Counted from the stretch's first letter, positions 26,246 to 34,580 are shown. The stretch: DNA of 64,000 nucleotides from Lachnospiraceae bacterium (GCA_017405805.1 JAFQZU010000014.1:55114-119113); one strand, 5' to 3'. Made by a program: numbers and translations. Notes: generated by a model from the letters alone, not told the origin.

Positions 26246-27094
26246 TTGGAAAAGAAAAAGATCCGCCTTGTCCTTGATTCAGCCGTCGACATCCCTGAAC
26301 GCCTGCGGGAGCGCGTGCGCATCGTGCCGCTTACCGTCTCTTTTGGCGAGAAGGAGTATCAGGACGGCATTGACATAAGCAAGGAGGAATTTTATCAGCA
26401 GCTGGAAACAGCCAAAACGCTGCCCCGCACGGGGCAGGCGACCCCCGCGGCCTTCGGGGCGGTATTCGATCAGATCCGGCGCAGCGGTGAACAGGCGCTG
26501 GTGATCACCGTCTCCTCCGTCCTCTCCGGGACCTGGCAGAGCGCCTGCATCGCCGGGCAGGATGATCCGGACATCCGGATCGTGGACAGCCGCAATGTTT
26601 CGATCGGTTCCGGTGTCCTTGCGGAGCTGGCCCTGCGCTGCCTCGACGAGGGCATGGGCCTGGAGGAGACTGCCGCCCTTTTGGAAGAGAAACGGGACGA
26701 CGTCTGTCTTCTTGCCAAGCTGGACACGCTGGAATATCTCAGAAGAGGCGGCCGGATCTCCGGCGCGGCTGCCCTGGCCGGAGGCCTTTTGCGCATTAAG
26801 CCCGTGATCACGTTCATAGACGGCGCCACTGTCCTTCTGGGCAAAGCGAGAGGCTCCAGGAGCGCCCACAGTTTTCTGATCGCCAAAATCAAGGAATACG
26901 GCCTGGATTACGACATGCCCGTGCTGCTGGGATATACGGGCACGTCCGACGCCGGCCTGCAGGATTATATAAAGGACAGCCGCTGCATCTGGGAGAACAG
27001 GATCGATCCGCTCGAGCGGGTGCAGCTGTGCAGCGTGATCGGGACCCACGGCGGACCCGGCGCCGTAGTGGCCGCCTTCTTCAGGAAGAACTGA
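26246..27094 (+). CDS. DegV family fatty-acid-binding protein
   Basis: A 282-aa member of the DegV (FakB-like) family, which binds fatty acids for phosphorylation by FakA. Typical segments are LVLDSAVDIP at the N-terminus, TGQATPAAF, a Ser-containing VSSVLSGTWQSA and the GGRISGAAALAGGLLRIKPV stretch. The start is TTG after GGAGGTTAC, eleven bases away. No fakA is in the window. The downstream MarR gene starts 30 bp later and may be co-transcribed. Confidence 0.9.
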   Translation: MEKKKIRLVLDSAVDIPERLRERVRIVPLTVSFGEKEYQDGIDISKEEFYQQLETAKTLPRTGQATPAAFGAVFDQIRRSGEQALVITVSSVLSGTWQSACIAGQDDPDIRIVDSRNVSIGSGVLAELALRCLDEGMGLEETAALLEEKRDDVCLLAKLDTLEYLRRGGRISGAAALAGGLLRIKPVITFIDGATVLLGKARGSRSAHSFLIAKIKEYGLDYDMPVLLGYTGTSDAGLQDYIKDSRCIWENRIDPLERVQLCSVIGTHGGPGAVVAAFFRKN

Positions 27095-27124
27095 CCCGCG
27101 GCTGAAGCAGCGAAAGGATAGACC

Positions 27125-27571
27125 ATGGACCGATTCGAACGTTTCACCATCTCCATCTTCAACATCTCCCACTACTGGAACCGCATCGCTGCGGAAGAGA
27201 TGAAAAAGCATGATCTGAAGGGGACTTACGCTCTCTATCTTCTGACCCTGTACAGCGCGCAGGAAGAAAACGAGCGTATCACGGCTGCCCGCCTCGCTGA
27301 GCTCTGCCAGCGCGACAAGGCGGACGTCTCCCGGGCTGTCTCCATGCTGCAGAAACGCGGGATCATAGAGCCTTACGGGGCGAACCGGTACCGTGTACCG
27401 CTCATTCTGACGCCGCAGGGGCGGGAACTGGGCAGCCATCTGCGGCAGCGGGCCTCCCTGGCGCTGCAGACGGCGGGACAGGGGATCTCCGAGGAAATGC
27501 GGAGCAATATGTACCGCTGCCTGGACATCATCGCCCGCAACATGCGCAGCATCAGCGAAGAGGGCCTGTGA
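27125..27571 (+). CDS. MarR family transcriptional regulator
   Basis: A 148-aa winged-helix regulator. The recognition region ITAARLAELCQRDKADVSRAVSMLQKRGII is typical of MarR, followed by a wing (NRYRVPLILTPQGRELG) and dimerising helices at both ends. The AAGGAT site precedes the ATG. It ends 17 bp before the -35 of the Phe-leader promoter, so the paaK operon is a candidate target along with degV. Confidence 0.88.
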   Translation: MDRFERFTISIFNISHYWNRIAAEEMKKHDLKGTYALYLLTLYSAQEENERITAARLAELCQRDKADVSRAVSMLQKRGIIEPYGANRYRVPLILTPQGRELGSHLRQRASLALQTAGQGISEEMRSNMYRCLDIIARNMRSISEEGL

Positions 27572-27588
27572 AAGGCGCAAAAAAGTGT

Positions 27589-27617
27589 TTGACATCAATG
27601 CGTTAAAGTGCTAATAT
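27589..27617 (+). promoter_or_regulatory. Promoter of the Phe-leader/paaK/ACT operon
   Basis: Perfect TTGACA at 27589-27594, 17-nt spacer, TAATAT at 27612-27617. The leader RNA would start near 27624 and run about 300 nt before paaK. Confidence 0.82.
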
Positions 27618-27693
27618 GCTCCATAGTTAATTTTTACGGTTTAACATTTACTAATCCGTTGTTTTTTGAAAGTTTTACAAAAGGATCTTTACA

Positions 27694-27786
27694 ATGAAAC
27701 GCAGCCCCTTCAACAACTACTTTTACTTCTTTAGCTTTACCTTTAGCTTTACTGACGAATCCAGTAAGGCCGGTTTGCTATGCTGA
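27694..27786 (+). CDS. Phe-rich leader peptide (30 aa)
   Basis: A 30-codon reading frame with an excellent ribosome-binding site (AAAAGGA, eight bases before the ATG). It opens MKRSPFNNYFYFFSFTFSF, so residues 6-19 hold seven Phe and two Tyr; it ends in TGA at 27784-27786. The pattern closely resembles the enterobacterial pheA leader peptide. A 9-bp hairpin at 27746-27770 overlaps the last Phe codons, and a strong terminator follows at 27822-27858. Together they form a classical ribosome-mediated attenuator that would sense charged tRNA-Phe. The peptide itself needs no function. Confidence 0.8.
   Translation: MKRSPFNNYFYFFSFTFSFTDESSKAGLLC
27746..27770 (+). promoter_or_regulatory. Attenuator pause/anti-antiterminator hairpin
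   Basis: GCTTTACTG pairs with CAGTAAGGC (one G-T) around a 7-nt loop. It begins within the last Phe codons of the leader. Just after it, CCGGTT (27770-27775) is complementary to AACCGG (27836-27841) in the loop and 3' arm of the terminator, a possible antiterminator pairing. Confidence 0.5.
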
Positions 27787-27821
27787 AGATGTGAAGGGCT
27801 GATCGAAAAATCGTTCGCATT

Positions 27822-27858
27822 GGGTGTGGCACATGAACCGGTGCCGCACCCTTTTTTT
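27822..27858 (+). terminator. Intrinsic terminator of the Phe attenuator
   Basis: GGGTGTGGCAC pairs with GTGCCGCACCC (11 bp, one G-T) around an 8-nt loop and is followed by seven T. It lies between the leader peptide and paaK in the sense direction, which only makes sense if it is conditional. Confidence 0.9.
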
Positions 27859-27870
27859 ATTGCACTGCGA

Positions 27871-27891
27871 AAAAAAAGCCCGCGTGCGGGC
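27871..27891. terminator. Second hairpin, likely acting against antisense transcription
   Basis: GCCCGC and GCGGGC form a tight hairpin at 27878-27891, preceded by a run of A. Read on the minus strand this is a hairpin followed by seven T, an intrinsic terminator pointing out of the paaK gene. On the plus strand there is no T run. Confidence 0.5.
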
Positions 27892-27925
27892 CAACATCTG
27901 ATTTAGAGGGAAAGGAGCAGCAACT

Positions 27926-29233
27926 ATGAAAAACTATTACCAGAAGGAGATCGAAACCGCCTCACGGGAAGAGATCCTGAAGATCCAGAACGAGAAGATC
28001 GTCAAGCAGGTCAGGCACGTTTACGACAACGTCCCCTACTACCGCGACCTCATGGACAAAAAGGGTGTGAAGCCGGAAGATATAAAGAGTGTAGACGATA
28101 TCAAAAAGCTTCCCTTCCTCACCAAGGACGACCTGCGCGAGGCGTATCCCTACGGCCTTCTCGGCACGGATCTGAAGAACTGCGTCCGCATACAGTCCAC
28201 CTCCGGCACCACCGGAAAGCGCGTCGTGGCCTTCTATACCCAGAAGGACATCGACCTGTGGGAGGAGTGCTGCGCGAGAGCGATCGTCGCCGCGGGCGGC
28301 ACCGATGAGGACGTCTGCCAGGTCTGCTACGGCTACGGCCTGTTCACCGGCGGCCCCGGCCTCAATGGCGGCTCCCACAAGGTCGGCTGCCTCACGCTGC
28401 CCATGTCTTCGGGCAATACCGACCGCCAGATCCAGTTCATGATGGACCTGAATGCCACCATCCTCTGCTGCACGCCTTCCTATGCCGCTTTCATCGGCGA
28501 GTCCCTCGCCGAGCAGGGATATAAGCCTGAGGACAACAAGCTCAAGGCCGGTATTTTCGGCGCCGAGCCCTGGACCGAGGAGATGCGCCGCTCCATCGAA
28601 AATAGCCTCGGCATTAAGGCATACGATATCTACGGCCTCACCGAGACCTCCGGCCCCGGCGTCTCCTTCGAGTGCGAGGAGCAGACCGGCATGCACATCA
28701 ACGAGGACCACTTCTACGCCGAGATCATCAATCCCGAGACCGGAGAGGTGCTCCCCGAAGGCGAGAAGGGCGAACTGGTCTTCACTTCCCTCGACAAGGA
28801 AGCATTCCCGCTCCTGCGCTACCGCACCAAGGATATCTGCATCCTGTCCCGCAAGCCCTGCTCCTGCGGCCGCACCCACGTCAAAATGACCAAGCCCCTT
28901 GGCAGAAGCGACGACATGATGATCATCCGCGGCGTCAATGTGTTCCCCAGCCAGATCGAGACCGTTCTCCTCAACGAGGGCTATACGCCCAACTACCAGA
29001 TCGTCGTCGACCGCGAGAACAACACGGATACTTTTGACGTCTACGTCGAGTTCTCCCCCGAACAGTTCTCCGATAAGATCGCGGACGTCCAGGCGCGCGA
29101 GAAGGCTCTCAACGCCGCCATGCGCTCCATGCTGGGCATCGGCCCCAAGATCCACCTCATGGCGCCCAAGTCCATCCAGCGCTCGGAGGGCAAGGCCGTG
29201 CGCGTCATCGACAAGAGAAAGCTGCACGACTGA
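27926..29233 (+). CDS. paaK: Phenylacetate-CoA ligase (PaaK-like)
   Basis: A 435-aa adenylate-forming ligase of the PaaK family, which makes aryl-acetyl-CoA from an arylacetate, ATP and CoA. The AMP/phosphate loop STSGTTGKR lies near residue 92, YGLTETSGPG is the adenine-binding motif, and LLRYRTKD and GRSDDMMIIRGVNVFPSQIE are PaaK hallmarks; the C-terminal KAVRVIDKR supplies the catalytic Lys region. In gut Clostridia such ligases usually sit with an ACT protein and indolepyruvate ferredoxin oxidoreductase. The ACT gene is here, iorAB is not. The Phe leader supports an aromatic amino-acid substrate. Confidence 0.9.
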   Translation: MKNYYQKEIETASREEILKIQNEKIVKQVRHVYDNVPYYRDLMDKKGVKPEDIKSVDDIKKLPFLTKDDLREAYPYGLLGTDLKNCVRIQSTSGTTGKRVVAFYTQKDIDLWEECCARAIVAAGGTDEDVCQVCYGYGLFTGGPGLNGGSHKVGCLTLPMSSGNTDRQIQFMMDLNATILCCTPSYAAFIGESLAEQGYKPEDNKLKAGIFGAEPWTEEMRRSIENSLGIKAYDIYGLTETSGPGVSFECEEQTGMHINEDHFYAEIINPETGEVLPEGEKGELVFTSLDKEAFPLLRYRTKDICILSRKPCSCGRTHVKMTKPLGRSDDMMIIRGVNVFPSQIETVLLNEGYTPNYQIVVDRENNTDTFDVYVEFSPEQFSDKIADVQAREKALNAAMRSMLGIGPKIHLMAPKSIQRSEGKAVRVIDKRKLHD

Positions 29234-29332
29234 GCCGGCAGGCATGCCTTTATGCGCTCAGTCCGCTTAGTTCGTTAATACGTGCGGCAGGCGCACTGCC
29301 GCGCGGACAATCCATCACAGGAGGTAACCATT

Positions 29333-29767
29333 ATGGCGATCACACAGTTATCCGCTTTTCTTGAAAACACACCGGGCACGCTCTCCCAGGCCGTCACGGC
29401 CATTTCCGACGCCGGCATCAACATCCGCGCGCTCTCCGTCGCGGACACCCGTGACTTCGGCATCCTTCGCGTCATCGTTTCCGACGTCGAAAAGACCAAG
29501 GAAGTCCTGAGCCAGTACACTCTTGCCAGCGAGACCAAGGTCATCGCTGTCAAAATGAGCGACGAGGCCGGCTCCCTCAAAAAGATCCTCAACATCCTGG
29601 AGAACGCCCGCATCAACGTGGAATACGTCTACGCCTTCACTTCCGCCATCGCAGGCTCTGCCTACGTGGTGCTTCGCATCAATGACCTGGACGTGGCGGA
29701 GTCCGTGCTCATGGGACACGGCATTGAGATGCTCTCCGATGAAGATATGAAGGATATGCTCGGGTAA
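29333..29767 (+). CDS. Tandem ACT-domain protein
   Basis: A 144-aa protein made of two ACT domains (about 1-70 and 71-144), the small ligand-binding fold that senses amino acids. Each begins with the usual ACT pattern: LSAFLENTPGTLSQAVTAIS and VKMSDEAGSLKKILNILE. A strong GGAGGT precedes the ATG. Located 99 bp after paaK in the same transcription unit, it probably senses an aromatic amino acid and modulates the pathway. No catalytic domain is attached. Confidence 0.9.
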   Translation: MAITQLSAFLENTPGTLSQAVTAISDAGINIRALSVADTRDFGILRVIVSDVEKTKEVLSQYTLASETKVIAVKMSDEAGSLKKILNILENARINVEYVYAFTSAIAGSAYVVLRINDLDVAESVLMGHGIEMLSDEDMKDMLG

Positions 29768-29780
29768 TCCAAATCCAGGC

Positions 29781-29917
29781 GCAGCCGGATATAAGCCTCC
29801 TGGCAAGGCGGAATTTCCTCGCCCATGTATAAGCACCTTGGACCGTCTGCACTTAAAGTCCTGCGGTGCTTATACATGGACTTGGTACCGCCTTGCCAGG
29901 AGGCTTATTTCGGCTGC
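29781..29917. repeat. Long imperfect inverted repeat, 137 bp
   Basis: The left arm (29781 to about 29843) and right arm (about 29858 to 29917) are near-complementary. Shared blocks are GCAGCCG, ATAAGCCTCCTGGCAAGGCGG and CATGTATAAGCACC, read inverted, with small internal loops. The right arm runs into GTTTTTGG. It lies between the ACT gene and the aminotransferase gene and can fold as one long hairpin, so it may end the upstream transcript. It could also be a miniature inverted-repeat element; no target-site duplication or second copy was seen. Confidence 0.85.
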
Positions 29918-30001
29918 GTTTTTGGTTTGTTTTACAAATTGCATTTTCGGATCTATAATAATATCTCTTATTATTTAACAAGCGGGAAGAGAGACTGAAT
30001 T

Positions 30002-30841
30002 ATGAAGAACCTCGGCTACTACAACGGAAAATACGGGCTTTTGGAAGAGATGACCGTCCCCATGGACGACAGGGTGTGCTGGTTCGGCGACGGCGTCTAC
30101 GACGCGGGGCCCTGCAGAAATTATCATCCTTTTGCAATAGATGAACACCTGGATCGTTTTTTCGGAAATGCGGCAAAACTGGATATCCGGATCCCCATGG
30201 AAATAGAAGAATTCAGGGCGCTGCTTCTTGACCTGGTCTCCAAACTGGATTCGGGCGACCAGTTCGTCTACTATCAGGTGACCCGCGGGACAGCCCCCAG
30301 AAATCATGCCTACGAACCCGGCCCCGGAAACCTCTGGGTCATGCTGCGCGAGAATTCCATCAACGACGGCACGCGGCCCATCCGGCTGATCACCTGCGAG
30401 GACACGAGATATTTTCACTGCAATATCAAGACCCTCAATCTGATCCCCAACGTGATGGCCTCGCAGAAGGCAAAAGCGGCCGGCTGCCAGGAGGCGGTCT
30501 TCTTCAGGCCGGGCGGCAGGGTGACGGAGTGCGCCCACAGCAATGTCCATATCCTGAAAGACGGCGTTCTGGTCACCGCGCCCACGGACGAACTGATCCT
30601 GCCCGGCATCGCGAGGGCACATCTGCTCAAAGCCTGCGAAAAGCTCGGAATCCCGGTGCGGGAGGAGCCTTTCTTCCTTTCCGACCTGTTCGATGCGGAT
30701 GAAGTTCTGGTGACAAGCTCGAGCAACCTGTGCCTGCGGGCCGATATGGTAGACGGCAGACATGCCGGCTTCCGTGCGGGAGACCTCTACGAGAAGATCC
30801 GGCGGGAACTGCTCGATGAATTTTTCGCGCAGACGGCCTGA
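30002..30841 (+). CDS. dat: D-amino-acid aminotransferase (class IV)
   Basis: A 279-aa fold-type IV PLP aminotransferase. The PLP lysine is K143 in IKTLNLIPNVMASQKA, which matches the D-alanine aminotransferase consensus better than the branched-chain one. TECAHSNVHI and VTSSSNLCLRA are further family segments. It probably interconverts D-alanine and D-glutamate for peptidoglycan. The ATG follows GGGAAGAGAG, and the gene stands alone after the inverted repeat, converging on thiE. An aminotransferase working with the paaK operon cannot be excluded. Confidence 0.85.
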   Translation: MKNLGYYNGKYGLLEEMTVPMDDRVCWFGDGVYDAGPCRNYHPFAIDEHLDRFFGNAAKLDIRIPMEIEEFRALLLDLVSKLDSGDQFVYYQVTRGTAPRNHAYEPGPGNLWVMLRENSINDGTRPIRLITCEDTRYFHCNIKTLNLIPNVMASQKAKAAGCQEAVFFRPGGRVTECAHSNVHILKDGVLVTAPTDELILPGIARAHLLKACEKLGIPVREEPFFLSDLFDADEVLVTSSSNLCLRADMVDGRHAGFRAGDLYEKIRRELLDEFFAQTA

Positions 30842-30862
30842 CGGACAGCCGTTCCGGCATGA

Positions 30863-31468
30863 TCACCGCCCCAGCGCCCCCATATACTCCTCCACATCCT
30901 CACACATCATCAAACTGCTCATCAGGCAGGCCCCGGCTGCGCCTGCCTCCCGCACCTGCTCTATGTTCTCCGGCCCGATCCCTCCGATGCCGTACACCGG
31001 AAGATCGGACGCAGCGCAGACCTCTCTTAAAAAGGACAGACCGCGCCCCGGCAGCCCCTTCTTGCAATCCGTATCAAAGACATGACCCGCCGTGATGCAG
31101 GTACAGCCCAGGCGCTGTGCTTCCAGCGCCTCCTCCACGCTGTGGCAGGAAGCTCCCAGGCGGGCAAACTGCTTCTTCTGCGCATCGGGCATGGCGCGCA
31201 GAAGGGGAAGCGGGACGTGCAGCGCCTGCGCGCCGAGAAGGCGCGCTGTATCCGCAAAGGAATGCAGCACGCAGGGCACGCCGTATTCCATGCAGATCTG
31301 CATGACCTGCCGCGCCAGCGCCTCGTATTCGGAAGGGGAAAGATCCTTCTCCCGCAGGATCACCGCCGCCGGCCGGCAGGCCGCGACGCGTCCGATCCTG
31401 GTCAGGAAATCTTCCCGGCACAGCTTACGGTTGGTCACGCAGATGATGTCAGACGTAGACATAGTCAT
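30863..31468 (-). CDS. thiE: Thiamine-phosphate synthase
   Basis: A 201-aa TIM-barrel enzyme (ThiE/TenI) joining HMP-pyrophosphate to thiazole phosphate. REKDLSPSEY, a Ser/His-containing HSFADTA and the phosphate-binding VYGIGGIGPENI are present. It overlaps the end of thiH by 14 to 20 bp; ATG codons at 31468 and 31462 are both possible. It is the last gene of the thi operon and converges with the aminotransferase gene 21 bp away. Confidence 0.88.
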   Translation of the reverse strand: MTMSTSDIICVTNRKLCREDFLTRIGRVAACRPAAVILREKDLSPSEYEALARQVMQICMEYGVPCVLHSFADTARLLGAQALHVPLPLLRAMPDAQKKQFARLGASCHSVEEALEAQRLGCTCITAGHVFDTDCKKGLPGRGLSFLREVCAASDLPVYGIGGIGPENIEQVREAGAAGACLMSSLMMCEDVEEYMGALGR

Positions 31469-32702
31469 TCAGGACCGGCTGCAGGCCCTCCCCCGACATA
31501 TCCTGATACATGGTTTCCAGACTCCGGGCGTCGTCGATCTCGAACTGCTCGTCGCCCTTTTGGGCGCCGTCCTCTTTGCCCGTGTACTTGGTCTCGTGGT
31601 CCCCGATCCCGGTGGAGACGCCGGCCGAGATCTTGGTGGCCGCAATTTTGACGATGCCGTTGCGGAAGCGCGCGCTCTCGCGGGAGGACACGGTGATGCC
31701 GACGTAGGGCAGGAAGATCCGGTAGGCGCACAGGATCTGGCACAGCTGCCGCTCGCCCACATCCAGCGGATTGATCTTATCGTTGTTGATAATGGGACGA
31801 AGGCGCGGGCAGGACAGGGACATCTCCGCATAGGGATATTTGCGCTGCAGGTAGTAAACGTGCAGGGCGCTGGCCAGGGCGTCCTTGCGGAAATCGGAAA
31901 GTCCCAGGAGCGCCGAGAAAGCCACGCCGCGCATGCCGCCCAAAAGGGCTCTCTCCTGCGCGTCAAAACGGTACGGCCACACCCTCTTGTGCCCCAGAAG
32001 ATGGAGCGTCTCGTACTTAGCTTGGTCGTAGGTCTCCTGGAAGACCGTCACATAGTCCGCCCCGCACTCGTGCAGGTAGCGGTACTCGTCCGTGTTGACC
32101 GGATAGATCTCGAGGCCCACCATGCGGAAATATTTTCGCGCGAGCTTACAGGCCTCCCCAATATACTGCACGTCGCTCTGCGCGCGGCTCTCCCCGGTGA
32201 GGATCAGGATCTCCTCCATGCCGGATCCGGCAATGACCGCCATCTCGTGCTCGATCTGCTCCATATCCAGCTTCATGCGGCTGATGTGGTTGTAGCAGTT
32301 GAAGCCGCAGTAAACGCAGTAGTTTTCGCAGTAATTGGCTATGTACAGGGGCGTAAAAAGATACACCGTATTGCCGAAGTGCCTGCTGGTCTCCCTCCTC
32401 GCCCGCTCGGCCATGCGCTCGAGAAAAGGCTCGGCCGCAGGGGACAGGAGCGCCTTGAAGTCCTCGATGCTGCAGGTCTCGTGATCAAGGGCCGCACGCA
32501 CGTCCCGCGCGGTGTACTTTGTGTAGTCGTACGCTTCCATCTGGGACATCACTTTTTCGCAGACGTCGGAGGAGATGACCTCCATGCCCGGCAGATATGC
32601 CATGTGGTCTGCGCGGCTGGAGGGGTCGGTCTCCAGGCGGTGTTTTCTCGCGAGCGCTTCCGGGCTCAGGTACTTGGAATCGACATAAAACTGGTTTTCC
32701 AT
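31449..32702 (-). CDS. thiH: 2-iminoacetate synthase ThiH
   Basis: A 417-aa radical SAM enzyme that splits tyrosine to give dehydroglycine for thiazole synthesis, releasing p-cresol. The [4Fe-4S] motif CENYCVYC (C125, C129, C132) is in the right place, followed by GFNCYNHI and LTGESRAQSDVQYI. The C-terminal part matches the biotin and thiamin synthesis-associated domain. Use of ThiH rather than ThiO (glycine oxidase) fits an anaerobe. Confidence 0.94.
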   Translation of the reverse strand: MENQFYVDSKYLSPEALARKHRLETDPSSRADHMAYLPGMEVISSDVCEKVMSQMEAYDYTKYTARDVRAALDHETCSIEDFKALLSPAAEPFLERMAERARRETSRHFGNTVYLFTPLYIANYCENYCVYCGFNCYNHISRMKLDMEQIEHEMAVIAGSGMEEILILTGESRAQSDVQYIGEACKLARKYFRMVGLEIYPVNTDEYRYLHECGADYVTVFQETYDQAKYETLHLLGHKRVWPYRFDAQERALLGGMRGVAFSALLGLSDFRKDALASALHVYYLQRKYPYAEMSLSCPRLRPIINNDKINPLDVGERQLCQILCAYRIFLPYVGITVSSRESARFRNGIVKIAATKISAGVSTGIGDHETKYTGKEDGAQKGDEQFEIDDARSLETMYQDMSGEGLQPVLNDYVYV

Positions 32703-32720
32703 CCTGTCCTCCTCTCCCTG

Positions 32721-33494
32721 TCAGTTCCTGAGAAAACCGGTGAGCGGATCGGAGGCAGAAGCCCCGCGGGTCAGCACACGTCCGAGGCCGGACAGATACG
32801 CTTTGCGGCCCGCCTCGATCGCCTGGCGGAAGGCCGCCGCCATCAGCGGAAGGTCGCCCGCCGTCGCCAGCGCCGTGTTGGCCATGATGGCCGCCGCCCC
32901 CATCTCCATGGCTTCACAGGCCTGGGAGGGGCGCCCGATCCCGGCGTCCACGATGATGGGGAGATCGATCTCGTCGATCAGGATCTGGATGAATTCCCTG
33001 GTCGCCAGGCCCTTGTTGGAGCCGATGGGGGAAGCCAGCGGCATGACGGCGGCCGCTCCGGCGTTGACCAGGTCTCTCGCGGTATTCAGGTCGGGATACA
33101 TATAGGGCATCACGACAAAACCCTCCTTCGCCAGGATCTCGGTCGCCCGGACCGTCTCCTGGTTGTCGGGAAGCAGATATTTCGTGTCGCGCATGATCTC
33201 GATCTTGACGAAATCACCGCAGCCCAATTCCCTGGCTAGCCGCGCGATCCGCACGGCCTCCTCGGCATTGCGCGCGCCGGATGTGTTGGGCAGCAGGGTG
33301 ACGCCCTCGGGAATGTAGTCCAGGATGCTCTCCTGCTCTTTCGTGTTGGCCCTGCGCACCGCCAGCGTGATGATCTGGGCGCCCGCGTCGCGGACCGCCG
33401 CCTCGATCAGCTTCATGGAGTATTTGCCGGATCCCAGAATAAAGCGGGATGTAAAAGTGTGTCCTCCGATCACCAGTCTGTCTTGTTCCATCAT
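32721..33494 (-). CDS. thiG: Thiazole synthase ThiG
   Basis: A 257-aa TIM-barrel enzyme that assembles the thiazole ring from deoxyxylulose phosphate, dehydroglycine and ThiS thiocarboxylate. Features are [42 protein letters not shown] and the phosphate-binding [12 protein letters not shown]. It lies between thiF (39 bp upstream) and thiH (18 bp downstream). Confidence 0.95.
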   Translation of the reverse strand: MMEQDRLVIGGHTFTSRFILGSGKYSMKLIEAAVRDAGAQIITLAVRRANTKEQESILDYIPEGVTLLPNTSGARNAEEAVRIARLARELGCGDFVKIEIMRDTKYLLPDNQETVRATEILAKEGFVVMPYMYPDLNTARDLVNAGAAAVMPLASPIGSNKGLATREFIQILIDEIDLPIIVDAGIGRPSQACEAMEMGAAAIMANTALATAGDLPLMAAAFRQAIEAGRKAYLSGLGRVLTRGASASDPLTGFLRN

Positions 33495-33533
33495 GTCAAT
33501 CTTCCTCTGTGTTTATTATTCCTTTGCTGTTTT

Positions 33534-34166
33534 TTATTCATTCTCCCCTGCGAGGATCCGCAGCACCGTGAGCGCCTGATGGGCCGCGCACAGCATGACG
33601 CGCGGCGCGACGAGGCTCTGTGCCGTCTGCACTTCGCTTATCCCGTCCCCGCACAGGTAAAACCGGTCCGTGATCTTTCTGGTCCGAACGCTGTTGGGCG
33701 TGCCCAGTCCGGCCATGCCGGACGCCGCGACGACGACCGTCCCGGGGAGCTCCTCCAGGACGCCGTTCACCAGCATGGCTTTGCTCTGCGCATTGTCAAA
33801 CGCCTCGCACACAATATCCGCGCCCCGCAGCAGTTCCTGCAGGTTTTCTTCCGTGATCCGCACCGCGTGCGTTTCCAGCTCCGTGTAAGGCGCGATCTCC
33901 CGCAGGTTGTCCTGCATCGCCTGCGTCTTGTACTGACCGATCTGAGACGCCTTGTACTGCTGGCGGTGGAGGTTGGTCAGGTCCACCCTGTCAAAATCGA
34001 TCAGGATGAGCTTTCCCACGCCCGCTCTCGCCAGGGCGATCGCGATGTTGGAGCCGAGGCCGCCGAGGCCGCAGACCGCCGCGACCGCGCTCTGAAAGCG
34101 CCGGTGACACGCTTCTCCGTGCCGCTCGATCAGCGCCCGCATCCACTCTTCTCTGCCCGGAATCAT
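33534..34166 (-). CDS. thiF: ThiF family adenylyltransferase
   Basis: A 210-aa E1-like enzyme that adenylates the C-terminal Gly of ThiS. The nucleotide-binding GLGGLGSN and LILIDFDRVDLTNLHRQQY with the conserved Arg are clear. No CxxC zinc pairs are seen, which fits the shorter clostridial ThiF subtype. The ATG directly follows the thiS stop. Confidence 0.92.
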   Translation of the reverse strand: MIPGREEWMRALIERHGEACHRRFQSAVAAVCGLGGLGSNIAIALARAGVGKLILIDFDRVDLTNLHRQQYKASQIGQYKTQAMQDNLREIAPYTELETHAVRITEENLQELLRGADIVCEAFDNAQSKAMLVNGVLEELPGTVVVAASGMAGLGTPNSVRTRKITDRFYLCGDGISEVQTAQSLVAPRVMLCAAHQALTVLRILAGENE

Positions 34167-34361
34167 TCAGCCGCCCCCCACGAAACTCACGATCTCCACC
34201 GTATCGCCGTCCTCCAGCACTGTTTCGCCGTACCTGGATTTGAAGACGATCTCGCCGTTGCGCTCCACCGCGATCCGCCCCGGATCATACCGGGTCGCGG
34301 AGAGGTAGTCCGCGATCGTTTTTCCTGCCAAATCCGTTTCCACGCCGTTGATCGTAATCAC
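34167..34361 (-). CDS. thiS: Sulfur carrier protein ThiS
   Basis: A 64-aa ubiquitin-like sulfur carrier starting ITINGVETDL and ending in SFVGGG; the terminal Gly-Gly is adenylated by ThiF and then thiocarboxylated. The start is GTG at 34361, with AAGGAGG seven bases upstream; a longer frame to 34400 would run into the riboswitch terminator. First gene of the thi operon. Confidence 0.92.
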   Translation of the reverse strand: MITINGVETDLAGKTIADYLSATRYDPGRIAVERNGEIVFKSRYGETVLEDGDTVEIVSFVGGG

Positions 34362-34398
34362 AAAAACGCCTCCTTCCCTCTGTCGTCCATACATACGC

Positions 34399-34428
34399 AA
34401 AAAGGGGATTCCCTTTCAGGAAATCCCC
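34399..34428 (-). terminator. TPP-riboswitch terminator
   Basis: Minus-strand hairpin GGGGATT...AATCCCC followed by TTTTTG, between the aptamer and thiS. It fits a transcription-terminating expression platform. Confidence 0.85.
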
Positions 34429-34447
34429 ATCTGAACAAAACCATGAT

Positions 34448-34531
34448 GACTTCCTACGGCGGCATTATCCGCATCAGGTAAAGGGTCGAAGGTCTCACCT
34501 TCCTCTCAGCCTGTTCACAAGCTCCCCTGTT
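34448..34531 (-). promoter_or_regulatory. TPP (Thi-box) riboswitch
   Basis: Minus strand: ACAGGGGAGC, GGCTGAGAGGA, GACCCTTTACCTGAT and GGATAATGCC, ending near GTAGGAAG. All core blocks of the thiamine pyrophosphate aptamer are in order. TPP binding should repress thiSFGHE. Confidence 0.97.
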
Positions 34532-34545
34532 TTTTATGCACCATT

Positions 34546-34574
34546 ATTGTATACCCGTCGAAGGACATTTGCAA
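34546..34574 (-). promoter_or_regulatory. Promoter of the thi operon
   Basis: Minus strand: TTGCAA, 17-nt spacer, TACAAT, just upstream of the TPP aptamer. Confidence 0.75.
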
Positions 34575-34580
34575 GTGCGC

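Noticed and set aside
27962-29245. Minus-strand open frame of 427 codons opposite paaK
   Set aside because: Leu/Val/Ala/Asp-rich mirror of the paaK codons without family motifs; paaK is unmistakable.
31092-33239. Plus-strand open frame of 715 codons opposite thiH and thiG
   Set aside because: Shadow of thi genes; no start context or recognisable domain.
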